Of a stretch of DNA of 64,000 bases, positions 1 to 13,100 are shown piece after piece. The translations under genes and the position numbers were made by a program. The stretch spans positions 26,991,817 to 27,055,816 of the forward strand of contig NC_067130.1 of the NCBI RefSeq assembly GCF_021347895.1, written 5' to 3'. The stretch's first letter is position 1. Each line of letters begins with the position of its first letter. Below the pieces are notes generated by a model, which saw only the letters and a list, made by a program, of their open reading frames with translations, made no database searches and had not been told where the DNA came from. Source of the stretch: Acanthochromis polyacanthus (taxonomy: Eukaryota; Chordata; Actinopteri; Pomacentridae).

Positions 1-3000
1 AAAAAACTTTTTTAGATCCAAATCTGCCAATATTCCTTTATGAGTTTGAAGCGTATGTACTCTTTAATTTGGCAGGAATTATTTTTAAAAAAAGCGATTT
101 CTTTGACAGACATATTTGGTCTCATTTCCCCTACAAAAATAGTGTCTTTATTTTATTTTTGCTATATTTTTTTGCCTATATAAATTACATTTTAAGTGTG
201 CACGTACACACAAATCTACCTTTTATATGTAGACAATAATTTGTGGGTTATTCCTGCAGTTAATAGGAATTAATTTAATTAATTGTTATGCAATACAGCC
301 AATTTTTTTCAAGAAAACTTAGCCTGTAAATGAAAGGGTTACACAAAAAAGATAAACCTATAAAACATGATATAGTTCAGATAAGATGTAGAGAGGTAAA
401 TGGGTGAATCACAAAGGAAGAAGGAAGCTTTAAAAAAGACAAAAATATAGAAAGACAGGCAATTTTTTTTATCGCAAACAGATGTTCTGACCAAATTATT
501 CTGCCTTTCTCTTTTCACAGAGCTTTCAAATATGTCATGATGTAGCCTACAGTGTGTAAATGTATCTGCAAATGTACATGAACAGCATAGTTGAGGTTAT
601 CTGAGCTATCTGAAGACCAAAGTAAACGAAAAAAGAAAGCAGAATTTATCTCAGGCATTCTAAAAGAATCGGTTGTATTCGACAAACAGCACTTATGTGT
701 GCTAAATCAGGAGGCAGTGCGGTTAACATCAGTGCTGGGAAATAATCAGATGTGCAAACAAAGAAAAAAAAATACACTTTTGGATTGTGTGAATAGACAC
801 CTGATTACTTTGTACCGCAACTTCCTCTCACCAGGAGCACAGCGCCGAACAGCACGACGCTTTGCAGGGAAAAGATAATAGAGCAGCGCTGTATCGCCAG
901 GAGACGGCTCATCAGAGGTGTTCTGATGAAATTATGAACATAGTTCAATTACACCTAGTTGCACCATTATGAGAAATGAAAACGGCAGCATTGGACAGTG
1001 CTTGGCTCCGCAAAACAACACGGAGGTGATAGATGCATGCGTGCATCTCCACAAACTACTATGTAATTAAATTTTGCCCTGCGGGACTCCATTAATAACT
1101 TATAATATAATGCACATTTCATTGGAGGGGGTCGTCGGATGTGGGTGTGTTATGGCGCTCTGGAGGAAACACCTCCTGCGCTTCATAACAGCAAGCGGGA
1201 GGGCAGCATAAATCAGATGAGGCACTTCTTGTGTTCGGAGGACTTGTAATTAGCTTTTGGAAATGCTGCTTTTAATGCCGTTACATCACTCGAACATGGA
1301 AAAGTTTGCAGACTAAATGGATCGAGGGAGTTTGCATTCATGTGTGTGCATCCTGACCTTTGACAAACCAGCTGAGCACTCATTAACCTGATGGCCGACC
1401 ACTGCTTTAATTATGCTAAGGCTTACTGCTGGTGTCACACGTACACCCTCACACACACACAACCTGCACAGCTAAAGAGATGAAACAAACTAATGCCTCT
1501 TTTTGACGCTCACACAATAGCCGTCAGTTAACTGTGTGGCATTTGGCCTTTTCCCACCGAGAGGCCACTTCAGTCGGCTCTTTCGGAAGATGTGGAACAC
1601 AGCAAAGTGTCTCAGTCATTTGATCATATCTTGGGATTAAACACAGTCAAAGGATTTCAAAGCCGAGAGCTAACGGAGACGAGAGCGCTTTTATGAGAGC
1701 GTTGGAGGTCTCGTCTCTGACACTGAACCGTCCATATCGGCTCCCGGTTCAGTTCCAGTCTAGACAGCTACATCACACACACAGGCATTCATTCGTTTCT
1801 CTTTGTTCCCCCTTTCCTGTTATATTTCTTTAACTGTCCCACATGGCGACATCTATTCTTTTAAGTTCATCCTCAGCCTTCCTCCATATATTCCTCAGAA
1901 CATGTGAGGCTTACTTTATATTGACGGTAATATATATATAAATATAGAAAACAAAGGAAGAAAAAGACCATATCGGTTCTGTTTGACTGTCTTTCCAGCT
2001 GCACAGCCACATCGAGACACTTCAGAATCAGGGTTTCAAGTCCGTGACTGAGATATTGGCATCATGGTTTGTGTTATTTTAAATTCAAAGCAGAAAAACC
2101 GCATGACTCATCCGAGACTAATGCACATACACAAGCATAATAAGCTGCCAGCATAACTTTATTCACTACCTTAATCAAAAGAAGACCCTCTGAAGGATTT
2201 TGGTGCAAGGTTGAGAGTGTGCGAATAACCGAGCAAAACCAATGAGAAAATTAACCACATCTTTTTCTATTCAAGTGCAGTGCATTAGAAATTAAAAAAA
2301 GATGTCTCCAAATTTTACAAAAAATAGTTGGAGACATTGTTGACACAATCTATCTTAAGAGTCTTTATTACAATTGCAGTATTGATTACACATCCACGCC
2401 CACAATCTGCCTTCTTTCACCAAAATACAATGTTAAATGCTGTTCCTTACCATAATATAACAGTAAATAGAATTATTGCTGTATACATTCCATTTTTTAG
2501 GAAACAGCATTTGTATCCAGTTGTAGGAAAATAATCCTTTGCACTGAGGAAGGGGAGTTATTGTCCAAAGCATGCCACAAAATGCTTCAAATAAAGACAA
2601 GACATATATATTGCTATATACAATAATATACTACTATTTCAAATATATATCAATACATATGTGCTGCTGCTGTTCATGGGGAAATACACTATTTATAAAA
2701 CGCAAATTAGCTGGTTTCAATTTAGCTGTTTTTACTTCTTATGTCTAAGCCTGCTAGAGTGAAGATTCTTAACCAATGGTAAATCTAACATCCAATATTT
2801 GTCCCTGTTTAATCTCATTCTATTAAAAAAAACACAGAGTTTGAATAGAAACAGATGATCAAGAGGAAAATCCTCTCTTCATTTCTTGCATGTGTCAGCT
2901 TATTTAAATCGTAGGAATTTGTTACAATAGAACCCCTGCATGTGGTGTCTCCCGCTTTAACGCAGTAGGTAGTGTGGCTGGTTGAATAAATTGGATTATT

Positions 3001-4384
3001 ATGCATTCCAGGCATACTGAGGATTCCCACTGGTTTGTAACTGGTTTGGATGGTGGAGTTTTTCTGGTGAACAGATGCTGAATGATGTTTTTTGCTCCTG
3101 TCATTGCTTTATACCTCAATTTCTTTAATTTATGTGGTAACCATGTACCAGAGCAGCATCGACATCTTTTTTATGTTTCGTTCCAGTCAGTATAGATAGT
3201 TATCGATTGCTTTTACTGACTTATTTTGGATTAAATTCAGTAGCATAAAGTTTTAATTTGAATTTAACCATCTTATTATGAACTCAGGACTGTGACCTGT
3301 TAACACCATTATGATACACTCACAAATTGACGCATTTATGCATATCAATAAGAATAAACAAGGATAAAGGAATCATATTGCCTTCATACACAATAAAGAA
3401 ATAAAGCACGTAAAACCTGGAGGTCCAGCAGGTTAGCCACAGCAAAACCAGTGCACCATGCTGAGATTAAAACTTCTAGTTTCTGACTTGGACTAGTATT
3501 ACTGGTCAGGGAAAGAGAGTCTAGAGAAAAGTGACAAGAAGAGGAGAGAGAGGTAGATGGTTTATTTCAAGCTTTGTCTAATGTTTTTTATCCATACAGT
3601 ATTATTGTTTTGGCCCTGGGAGTGATTTCTTCAGTTTTTAAGTGGCAAACATGAAGCATTAAGTGTTTTTAGATGGTAAAGCCGGTCTCGCATGGACACC
3701 ATAAGTCCCTGCCACCTGCAGCCTCCACCAGGGGAGACATTCTGTGTTTTCATGGTGGTTTAAGTCTAATATATTTCAGTGAAACTATGCAACATTCAAA
3801 ACATATTCTATCCTAACCTGTTTTAGTGTCAACTCCATATCAATTGTGGTTGTTCTTAAAAAATATATAATTTGGTTTAAAATCAGGTGTGTTTGAGGAT
3901 TAAATGCCCTAGTATACAAATTACAACTACTTGCATCGCATAATAGTAACAGTAGTTAAACATAAGCTTTTTAGGTCCAGGTCTACACAGGTGTGTTGTG
4001 TTTATTTCTGCTAGATTTAGCTCAGAAAGTTTCATATTGCAGTGCCCATGACCCGATTATGACTTGCGTGCATCTCTTGCTTCATGTGACCCATCTCAGT
4101 GTGTGCAGCTGTGACTTGTCCAATCGTGAACTAGGTGTAAACCTTGTGCAATGACAAAATGCTGCTTTTCGTAGCGTGTTTCTGCACACGAACTCAAGTG
4201 AAAGTGATAAAGACAAGTTGTTGTATCCAGTATGAAAGTAAAATACTGTACCAGCGTAGGGGAAAATCACTTTGAACTTAAATATGAGGACCGCTCATCT
4301 AAACAACTTCGTGCTCAACACTGCACCACCTTGCGTCTCCAACAATACACTCACCAAGTTTGATGTAGATCGCCTGAATTCTTC

Positions 4385-4800
4385 TTCTTTTATCCACACG
4401 AGTCATCTGCTTCCATCTAACCCTATCCTCTCTGTCCTCTTCGCATACCAGCTAACTTCATGTCCTTTTTCCCTACATCCTTAAACTTCCTCTTTGGTCT
4501 TCCTTTGGGCCTCCAGACTGGCAGTTCAAAAGTCAGCATCCTTCGACCGATATATTCACTATCCCTCCTCTGCACATGTCCCAGCCATCTCAGTCTGACC
4601 TCTGTAGCTTTATCTCCAAAACATCTAACATGTGCAGTCCCTCTGATGTACTCATTCCTGATCCTGTCCATCCTGGTCCCTTAAGAGAACCTTAACATTT
4701 TAATCTCTGCTACCTTCAGCTCAGCCTCCTGTCTTTTCCTCAGTGCCGCTGTCTCTCTACTGCTGGTCTCACCACCGTTTTTTACACCTTTGTAGATCAG
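4385..4800 (-). mobile_element. Fragment of non-LTR retrotransposon ORF2 C-terminus (probably RTE-type)
   Basis: On the minus strand the segment reads MDRIRNEYIRGTAHV, LRWLGHVQRRDSEYIG and PKGRPKRKFKDV. These are the post-reverse-transcriptase tail of a common fish LINE. Just upstream, TAALRKRQEAELKVAEIK continues the protein in another frame, interrupted by a stop near the LRFS residues. It is a dead, 5'-truncated copy. The clade is from memory and unsure. Confidence 0.7.
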
Positions 4801-5006
4801 CTGAATGATTGTTGTGATAAGCATGCTTGTTAAAAATATGCCTGTTTACAACACCGCAGAGCATAGATAGTTGGAAAGCAGGAAGATGGCATCCAAAACA
4901 ACTTCACATTAGGTGTTAATAAGTCTACTTGCAATTAGAAACCGAAATGACAAAGTTACACACTAAGGATCCATTGCAGTGGCAGTGTAAACTCACTAGT
5001 GCAAAC

Positions 5007-5350
5007 TTCCATCCATCTGTTATCTATACAACGCTTAAACCTCATTAGGGTCATGGGGGGGCTGGAGCCTATCCCAGTTGACTTAAGGCAAAGACAAATG
5101 ACAACCGAAACAAGTCAGCAGTCACAGGGCTACACATAGAGGCACACTCACAACTACGGAAAATTTAGAATTACAAATTAACTTAAGCGTGTTTTTGGAC
5201 TGTGGGAGGAAGCCGGAGTACTCGGAGAATACCCACGCATGCACAGGGAGAACATGCAAACTGCGTGCAGAGAGATCCCAGGCTCAGGCCGCTATGTGAA
5301 CCGGGGATCTTCTAGCTGTCACTGTGCAGACTTGTGCAGGCTGCCACAAC
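5007..5350 (-). mobile_element. tRNA-derived SINE-like repeat, copy 1
   Basis: It begins with TCCATCCATC and runs through GGACTGTGGGAGGAAGCCGG and CAGGGAGAACATGCAAACT, ending near 5350. In reverse orientation the terminal part resembles a tRNA head (CTGCACAGTGACAGC, then CCCCGGTTCACAT in the B-box place). The same repeat occurs at 35465-36315. It is a very common fish repeat; the family name is not certain. Confidence 0.7.
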
Positions 5351-7128
5351 TTAATAGAGATTATCTGGGGGAATGTGCTTTAAATGGGTGTAACCATTTT
5401 TGCAACATTCTATTGTCCAAATCAGTAATGTACCTTATGTTTGTAAGTCACCCCAGCCCTAGTCACCAACTGGTGTTTCTCTTCCCATATTTCTAAAGAA
5501 CCTCTCATCCAAACATCATCAAATTTACCACTGCACTCCTTTGGGTCTCCATCAATACGCCTTCAAAATGGGAAATAGATTGCATGAACGATTGTTCAGA
5601 AAAGTGAAGCACAGACACACTCACATACAGAAACTCCTTCGTTTTTTTATGGAGATGCTCCTTTAAGGTTGCTAAAATTGCATTAAAATGCTAATGTCAT
5701 TTTATCTCAAACTATGATGCCTCAAAATATGTCATAAATCGGCTTCTTTGGTCTAAAGACTGAAGTTTATTTCAATTTACTGGCCTCCAATTGCTCTGTA
5801 ACTCTAATGTAAGCGAACACATCGTCGCATTTTGCTCTGAGCTGTTCCCATGAACCTCCCACACTCCCTCGCTCTGTTCTCCATCCCTGGTTTGAATAGT
5901 GGTAATACTCCTTTGCGTGTATGTCCTCTGGCTCTGATGTGCGTGTTTCTAGTGAACATGTGTTTAGTACTTGCGTTAGAACAGGAGGAGTCAAGGTCAG
6001 TCTTACAGGGATGTTAAACATAACAGAAGCTGCTGCTTTGTGTGTTTGAGGAGAGGAAGGTAGCGACAATGTAGTGAATCCAAGCTAACAGGTTCATAAG
6101 GACTTTCTTTAACTGAAAAAAACACCATGATAGTGATGCATTAAGAGACTTTAGATTATCTGTTTATTAGAGGCACTCAGAGTTAATTCTAATAATACAT
6201 GGCATTTCCATTTCCATAACGTTAGTGTCGGCGATGATTAACACTGATCATGACCTCGCTGATTTTAATGGGTTTCAATTGTGCATGGGCATTAAGCTAA
6301 TAGGCTGTAATTTGTTGCAATCACAATCAGCTCTCGTGAAAAAGGAGGAGAAAAAAAATCGTTTACACGTTTGGCCATTTGCGACCTAGTCCTTGCACTT
6401 CACGATGATGTCTGGAGAAATCCGATATCTTTAAAAAGATTAGCAATATATCCACCCTATTTAATGAGCTAATTGATTAGTCATACGTTTCTATGCTCCG
6501 CCACTCCCTGGGAGTGTTTTTTGTTGTCACCGCGTGGGCAGGAATGAGAAATCTGAGATGATGATCAGTGTGAATCATTCAGATTACAGCACGATAAGCT
6601 GACATGAAGTGCTATTTTCGTTTTCCTCACGAGTGGAATATTTGTTTAGTGTAAGGTCACTTTCTGTAGAAGAAAAATTGTAGTGCTAAGCTTTTCTGTT
6701 TTTTTATATTGTTCCACATTGTCCCTGAGGGTCCTTGAAAACTGGCCAGATGCCCTGAGAGGATTTATTAGACACTTGCCTGTCCACCTGAAAAAAGGCC
6801 ATTTCCCTTCCTGAATTCCTGAGAAAGTTGGGAAGACGACAGTTTTTCTTTTCGTATTTTTTCCTTTTTTTTTTTTAAATCTGTCAGTCGCAGTGCGTTG
6901 ATGTGTTTTGACAATGTTGTTTGTGACTGATAGGGTCCTCTGTTGAGTAGATCCTGCTGTTGTGCTGCTGCTGAAGTGATGGAGGGAAGAGTGACAGTCT
7001 GACAGATAGAAAACGCAGTTGCCAACTGGTTATTTTTCTTACCTGGGACACTGCGGTGTGGGTAGTGATAAAGCGTTTTCTGTGCAATCTCTCACTCTGC
7101 GTTTGTGTTTGGTTTGTGTGTGCACCAG

Positions 7129-7197
7129 GCCCTTCCCATCAGAGGACACCGCTCTGAACGAGGATGATGTGTACCGGAGCCTGGAGGAGTTGGCAGA
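7129..7197 (+). CDS. vav2: vav2 exon 1 of window: CH-to-acidic linker with first regulatory tyrosine
   Basis: 69 nt, acceptor CACCAG and donor GTAAGT. It starts at the third base of an Arg codon and ends after two bases of an Asp codon. It encodes [22 protein letters not shown]. The Tyr in DDVYRSL corresponds to human Y142, one of the autoinhibitory acidic-region tyrosines. Confidence 0.93.
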
Positions 7198-10100
7198 GTA
7201 AGTATACGTTCCACCACAAACACCCACACAAACAGTTTTTGTCACTTTCGTGGACATTGCATTATATCTCTGGTGACTTCCTCTCACTTTAATCATAAAA
7301 GTCACATATCTCACCCAACCGTAACCTCTAAATACCCAAACTAATCTTAAGCTTGTAGGTCTAAACCTTAAAATATAACTGTTTACCTCCAGGGAATCAG
7401 CCTGTCATGCTCAAAGGGGAGCTGAATCCTCAATACGTGACTGTGGAAGCAGAAGTTCGTCAACGTGATTAATACAATTGCACTCAGATGCGCAGATTTT
7501 ATGTGACAGAAGATTGAAAAGCTGTTGTTTTTCTTCCCTAACAGGAAGAGTTCTTTGTATTACACAGTAAACAAGGTTCCGTTGTAGCGGGAAGAGGCTC
7601 TGAAAAAGCTTTTATGCGAGGCTAAAATGCTGAACAGCTGGTGGTTATGCTGCATCTACAAAAGTATATGTGATGCCATTACAGAGCGTTTGTACTTTGT
7701 GCATTATTGATATTTCATATGTGATTTTAAATGGGAATTTATAGTCAAAACATATAGAGATGTCTCCTGGATAAATACAAAAAGCATCTGGATGTGTGAC
7801 AGTTCTATACTCTGTGTTTCTATATATACATGGCATATCTTGTGATGTTTCTAAGTGAACCATGATTGCCACTTCTTCCAATTTCCTCTAACTGCTTAAT
7901 TACGTAAGTATGAAGCTCTCTGTCATGCTGCCTGTTGCCATGGTGACACCAGCACCGCTCTGGCTTCAGGCTTGGCTGTCTCCCTGCTCACCTGGCTGCC
8001 CGGTCACCTGGTTTGGAGAACGTTAGGTGGGTTTTGAAGCATGTGAAAGAGAGTCGTAGGCTTTCAGAGTTGGCGGCGGCTCCGGCGTTGACAGCAGCCA
8101 CTCGACTCAGATTAATGGAGAATAATTAGTTAACCGCTCTGAGATGGGTGTCATTCATCACAGAGAGATAGGAGGGAGGGGATATAGAAAGGAGAGCGTG
8201 CGAGCTATAGATATGTGCTCGCTGAATGCATGATTGGGATGCTCTTTAGAGGATGAGAAATGTGCTCTTGCTAGAGGACAGGAGTGCTAGCCAAGCAGGC
8301 TAATGCTGGATTAGAGTTCAAATATGCAGCCCTGAAACACTTGGAACACGGGCCTTTCCCTAATATGCTCAATATTGCACAAAAACAGGCTTCAAAATAT
8401 GTTCCCAGACAGAAAAGACCAGACTGATAGGCTGATGTCTATTTTTTGTTATGTAGCCTTGGGGCCTAGTGCAGGAGTTGTTGAGGAGGAGGACACAGAG
8501 GAATGCAGGTTTTCTACAAATACAGCAGCTAGTTTGACCCAAATTGCATCAGAAATTGCAGTCAGCTCTTGTTTTTCAGGACAGTTCTCAAAGTAAGATA
8601 CCCAGCGATATTCTACCACAGAAAAACCCAAAAAATCCAAATGACTTCCTTTGAGTGAGGTCTGGTGACACTGAAAATTAAAACTCTCTTTTTAAGGAAA
8701 AACCTCCGGCAGAACCAGGTTCAGGGAGGGTGGCCATCTGCCTCGCCCAGTTAGGGTGAGGGTAAAGGAAAGAGAGCAGCAAAGGCTTATAGCAGCATAA
8801 CTAAGTGCTGATTCATGGTCACCTGAGCTACCTTAACTATAAGCTTTATCCAAAGTTGTAAGTCTTATTTAAAAATAAAAAGGATTTCTGCATCCTGAGC
8901 CCAACTGGCTCCACTGGAGAGAACCGTGATATAATAGTGCTCACATTCTGCACTCATATTTTTTATCATCAGTCACCACTTTAAAAAACGTTTGTTGTTT
9001 TTTTTTTGATGACTCCAAAACTTAACTAAGAATCAGCATATTTGTATTTTTCCTCACTATTAGAATGATGCTAGTTATCTGTACACCCATGGGCATATCA
9101 CAGAAACTAAGTGCTAATAGATAATATGGCATACTTTAAATGGTACCACTTTGCAAAAGCAATGTCTTATAAAGCATTTTTAAAAAGAAATGCACACAAT
9201 GATTATCTTCTGAATATGGCAAAAAAAATTGTATGAGACAACCTTATAAGATGTCAAATTTGAAAAGCTTTGGGACTAATGTCATGTAATTCACAGAACA
9301 GGCAGGTCTCTCTTCTGTATCATTAAAAAAAAAAGTCATGCTGGTGCTTGCGTTCACTGACGTGGCCCTAAAATGACTTAAACAATGTTCCTCGTTATCT
9401 TCCCTCCTCTAAATCTGTTTAGCACACAATGCTGCTTATTTAAATTACTGCTGAAAGATCCAGTGCCTATAGTGAGCACATGTATCCATAGCAACAAGTG
9501 TCACTGAGTTCGCCCAGCAAAGCAAGCAAACACAAAAGCAGGGTTCTGATGCTTGTCTCACTATTGTTGCAGGTGATGGTGTGCCTTTAATCTGCCTCCA
9601 ACCTTTCACCTCCATACTGTCCTGTCTCCACCCATGGGTTCTGAGCCCTGTAACCATGGCAGCAGAAGACTTGACTTCATCAGTTTTGTTTTTCTACAGC
9701 GGTCAATGGTGTTGTAACACTGTGCTCTTTGTGTAACCTGTAAGTGCTAAGGGCTTGCTCTTATTAAATTAATCATGCCGCTCTGCAGCATGGCTACTCT
9801 TGACCTTTAACAACAAACTTCTATGCATTTCATTCCACCGATGGACAGACGCATAATTGATTCATCAGCAGGTTCTGCACTTAATAGAGTCGGACACACG
9901 TAGCGCACAGGCCACGCTAGCAATAACCCTGCTCTCAAAGACTTATTAATTAGCCTGAAATATTGATGCACATGATGATCTACGACGTGTGCTGCAGCAG
10001 TGAGAAAGAGCACAATGATAATCTTGTCCCAGTAATAACTTTATTTTCTATGTTTGTTAAACCATTTCATTCGACAGCATCCCGGAGGAGAAAATAATGC

Positions 10101-13100
10101 AACGGCAGGACATATGGTGTCATAAAAACAACAGCATGTTAGAAATAAAACGGCAATATTGTCACCAAAAGAGAAAAAAATAAAGCGGCAATATTATAGC
10201 AAACAATAAAAATCAATAAAATGGCATCATTAAGTTCAGTGGTGTGGAGGCAGAGGCTGCTAACTGCTATATGGGGAAGTGTTTAGAAATGGATTTTAAC
10301 TTGAGGTGAAGAAAACAAGATTATGCTGGCAGACCAGATGTTCGGAGAAAAGATCGATTTTCCTGTTATTGTACTCTGGAGCAGCCAAAAGACTGAACCT
10401 GGTGGGAAGTCGGAGATCTCTGGAGGTTCAGCATTCACCTATGTGCTCTAATGATTCATGAGATATTTTGTCATATCTTTTATAGGTGGCATGGCTGTTC
10501 TGGATGCAGCAAGTATATGAGAAAACGCATATATGTCATTTACAATGCTGTGTCAGAAGAACTCATGTAAAATGAGGTAGATTGAGGCTTTAAGCTGTCT
10601 GTATGGTCTCATCTGGAAGTGATTGCTGTAAATTGTTGGCATGGAGATTCCAGGACAGGTATATATTTGTGAATCATGCCTTGGTTTGCATTCTGCTGCA
10701 CCATATCTGTTTCCAGAAGTGTCAGGTAGAGTCCACACCCTTACCTAATTGAGGTCTCACAGGTTAATGTGCTAAACCGGGTCTGTTCGCCCTCCCTCTG
10801 GCTTTCTGATGTCGAGTCTTCGTGTCGCCTAACTGAGAGTTTTCCCCATCTGGAATGACTCCATCCTGGAGTTGACAAAGCATGAAATGGGGATGGATCG
10901 GGCACAGTCGCCAAGGGACTTTTTCCTCTGCAAAAAGGCACACATGGATTTCCATTCCCAAGCATGCACTGTCACAAGCCCTTTGTGTCACTCTTCTGCA
11001 GTTTATTTTGCTCCATTAATCCCTTGGGCAGGATGACATGAAAAGTCAATAACTTGAAAATTGATGGGGCTCAGCTGAGGTATTTTTTTAGCACGAAGCA
11101 TTAAGTCCTGTATTTTTTAGATTAAACTTTATTACCACATGGACCCACTAGGGATAATCTGTTTTATAAATTGAGATAGACAGTAGAAACGCATAGATTA
11201 ATATTATTTCATTAATATTTCATAAACTGCATATTTCCATTAGCATGCCCTATATTTTTTTGATTAAATTTTATTACCACAAGGACCCAGTAGGGACAGT
11301 CTGTTTTATACATTGAGATAAACAGTAGAAACACACAGATTTGTATTATTTCATTAATAGGCAAGGCAAGGCAAATTTATTTATATAGCACATTTCAACA
11401 ACGAGGCGATTCAAAGTGCTTTGCAAAGACATTAAGAACAGAGGATGATGATTATTAAAAGAAAAACAAAAGAAAACATTTATGAAATCATCAAAAAAAA
11501 AGCCAGAACAGTAAAAAGATCAAAAACAGAAGTCAGAAAAAACAAGGGCAATTATTAAAAGAAAAACAGAACAGTAAAAAGATCAAAAACAAGAGTCAGA
11601 AAACAAGGGCTGTTTAAAATAACTGTCATAAAATAAGAGTTAAAATAACTGTTAAAAGTAACTGTCATAAAATAAGGTTTAAAATAATTTAAAATACTTT
11701 AATCAAAAGCAGCTGAGAACAGGTATGTCTTAAGAATAGATTTAAATGTGCTGAGAGTTTCAGCTGATCTACAGTTTTCTGGGAGTTTGTTCCATATATA
11801 TGGGGCATAGAAGCTGAATGTAGCTTCTCCGTGTTTGGTTTTTACTCGAGGAACTACTAGAAGATCTGATCCAGATGACCTGAGTGGTCTGGGTGGTTCA
11901 TACTGAGTCAGGAGGTCCCTGATGTATTTTGGTCCTAGACCATTTAAAGCTTTGTAGACCAGCAGCAGGACTTTAAAATCTACCCTCTGAGTGACAGGAA
12001 GCCAGTGTAAGGACTTTAAAACTGGCGTGATATGATCTCTTTTCTTGGTTTTAGTGAGGACTCGAGCAGCAGAGTTTTGAATCTGCTGCAGTTGTTTGAG
12101 TGTTTTTTTAGGTAGACCTGGAAAGATACTGTTACAGTAATCAAGCCGACTGAAAATAAATGCATGGACTAGCTTTTCCAGGTCCTGCTGAGACATCAGC
12201 CCTTTAATTCTTGAGATATTTTTTAAGTGATAGTAAGCTGACTTTGTAACTGCTTTAATGTGTTTTCCAAAGCTGAGTTCTGAGTCCATCATCACACCCA
12301 GATTTCTGGCCTGGTCTGCAGTTTTTAACTGTAAAGACTGAAGCTCTAGGCTCACCTTTAATCGCTCTTCCTTGGCTCCAAAAACCATTACCTCAGTTTT
12401 GTCTTTATTTAACTGAAGAAAGTTTTGACACAGCCACTCATTTATCTGTTCAATACATTTTCCCAGCACCTGTATAGGGCCATGGTCTCCTGGGGACATT
12501 GTAATGTAGATCTGCGTGTCATCTGCATAGCTATGGTAACTTACATTATTGTTTTCAATAATCTGAGCCAGTGGGAGCATGTAGATGTTAAACAGAAGAG
12601 GCCCCAGAATGGAACCTTGGGGAACTCCACATGTAATTACTGTCTGCTCAGACGTGAAGTTACCTATAGACACAAAGTAATTCCTATTCTTTAGGTAAGA
12701 TTTGAACCAGTTGAGTACTGTGCTGGATAGTCCCACCCAGTTCTCCAGTCGGTTAAGTAGTATATTGTGGTCGACTGTGTCAAACGCAGCACTCAGATCC
12801 AGCAGGACTAGGACCGACATCCTGCCGCTGTCTGTGTGTAAGCGTCATTAATTACCTTGATGAGAGCCATCTCAGTGCTGTGGTGCTGTCGAAAACCTGA
12901 CTGAAAAACATTGAAGCTGTTATTTTTTATTAGGTAATTGTTTAGCTGTTGAAAAACTGCTTTTTCAATGATCTTACTTAAAAATGGGAGATTAGAGATT
13001 GGTCTGTAGCTATTCATTTGTAACTTGTCGAGGCTGCTCTTTTTTAAAAGTGGTGTAATCACAGCAGTTTTTAAAGCCTGAGTAAAAAGACATTTTATAA

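Larger units (their letters stand above)
1..7128 (+). other. vav2 upstream intron (partial)
   Basis: No exon with vav2 phase and similarity is visible, and the calponin-homology exons must lie further upstream. It contains a LINE fragment near 4.4-4.8 kb and a SINE at 5.0-5.35 kb. The remainder is A/T-rich single-copy-looking DNA with short ORFs that resemble nothing I know. Confidence 0.7.
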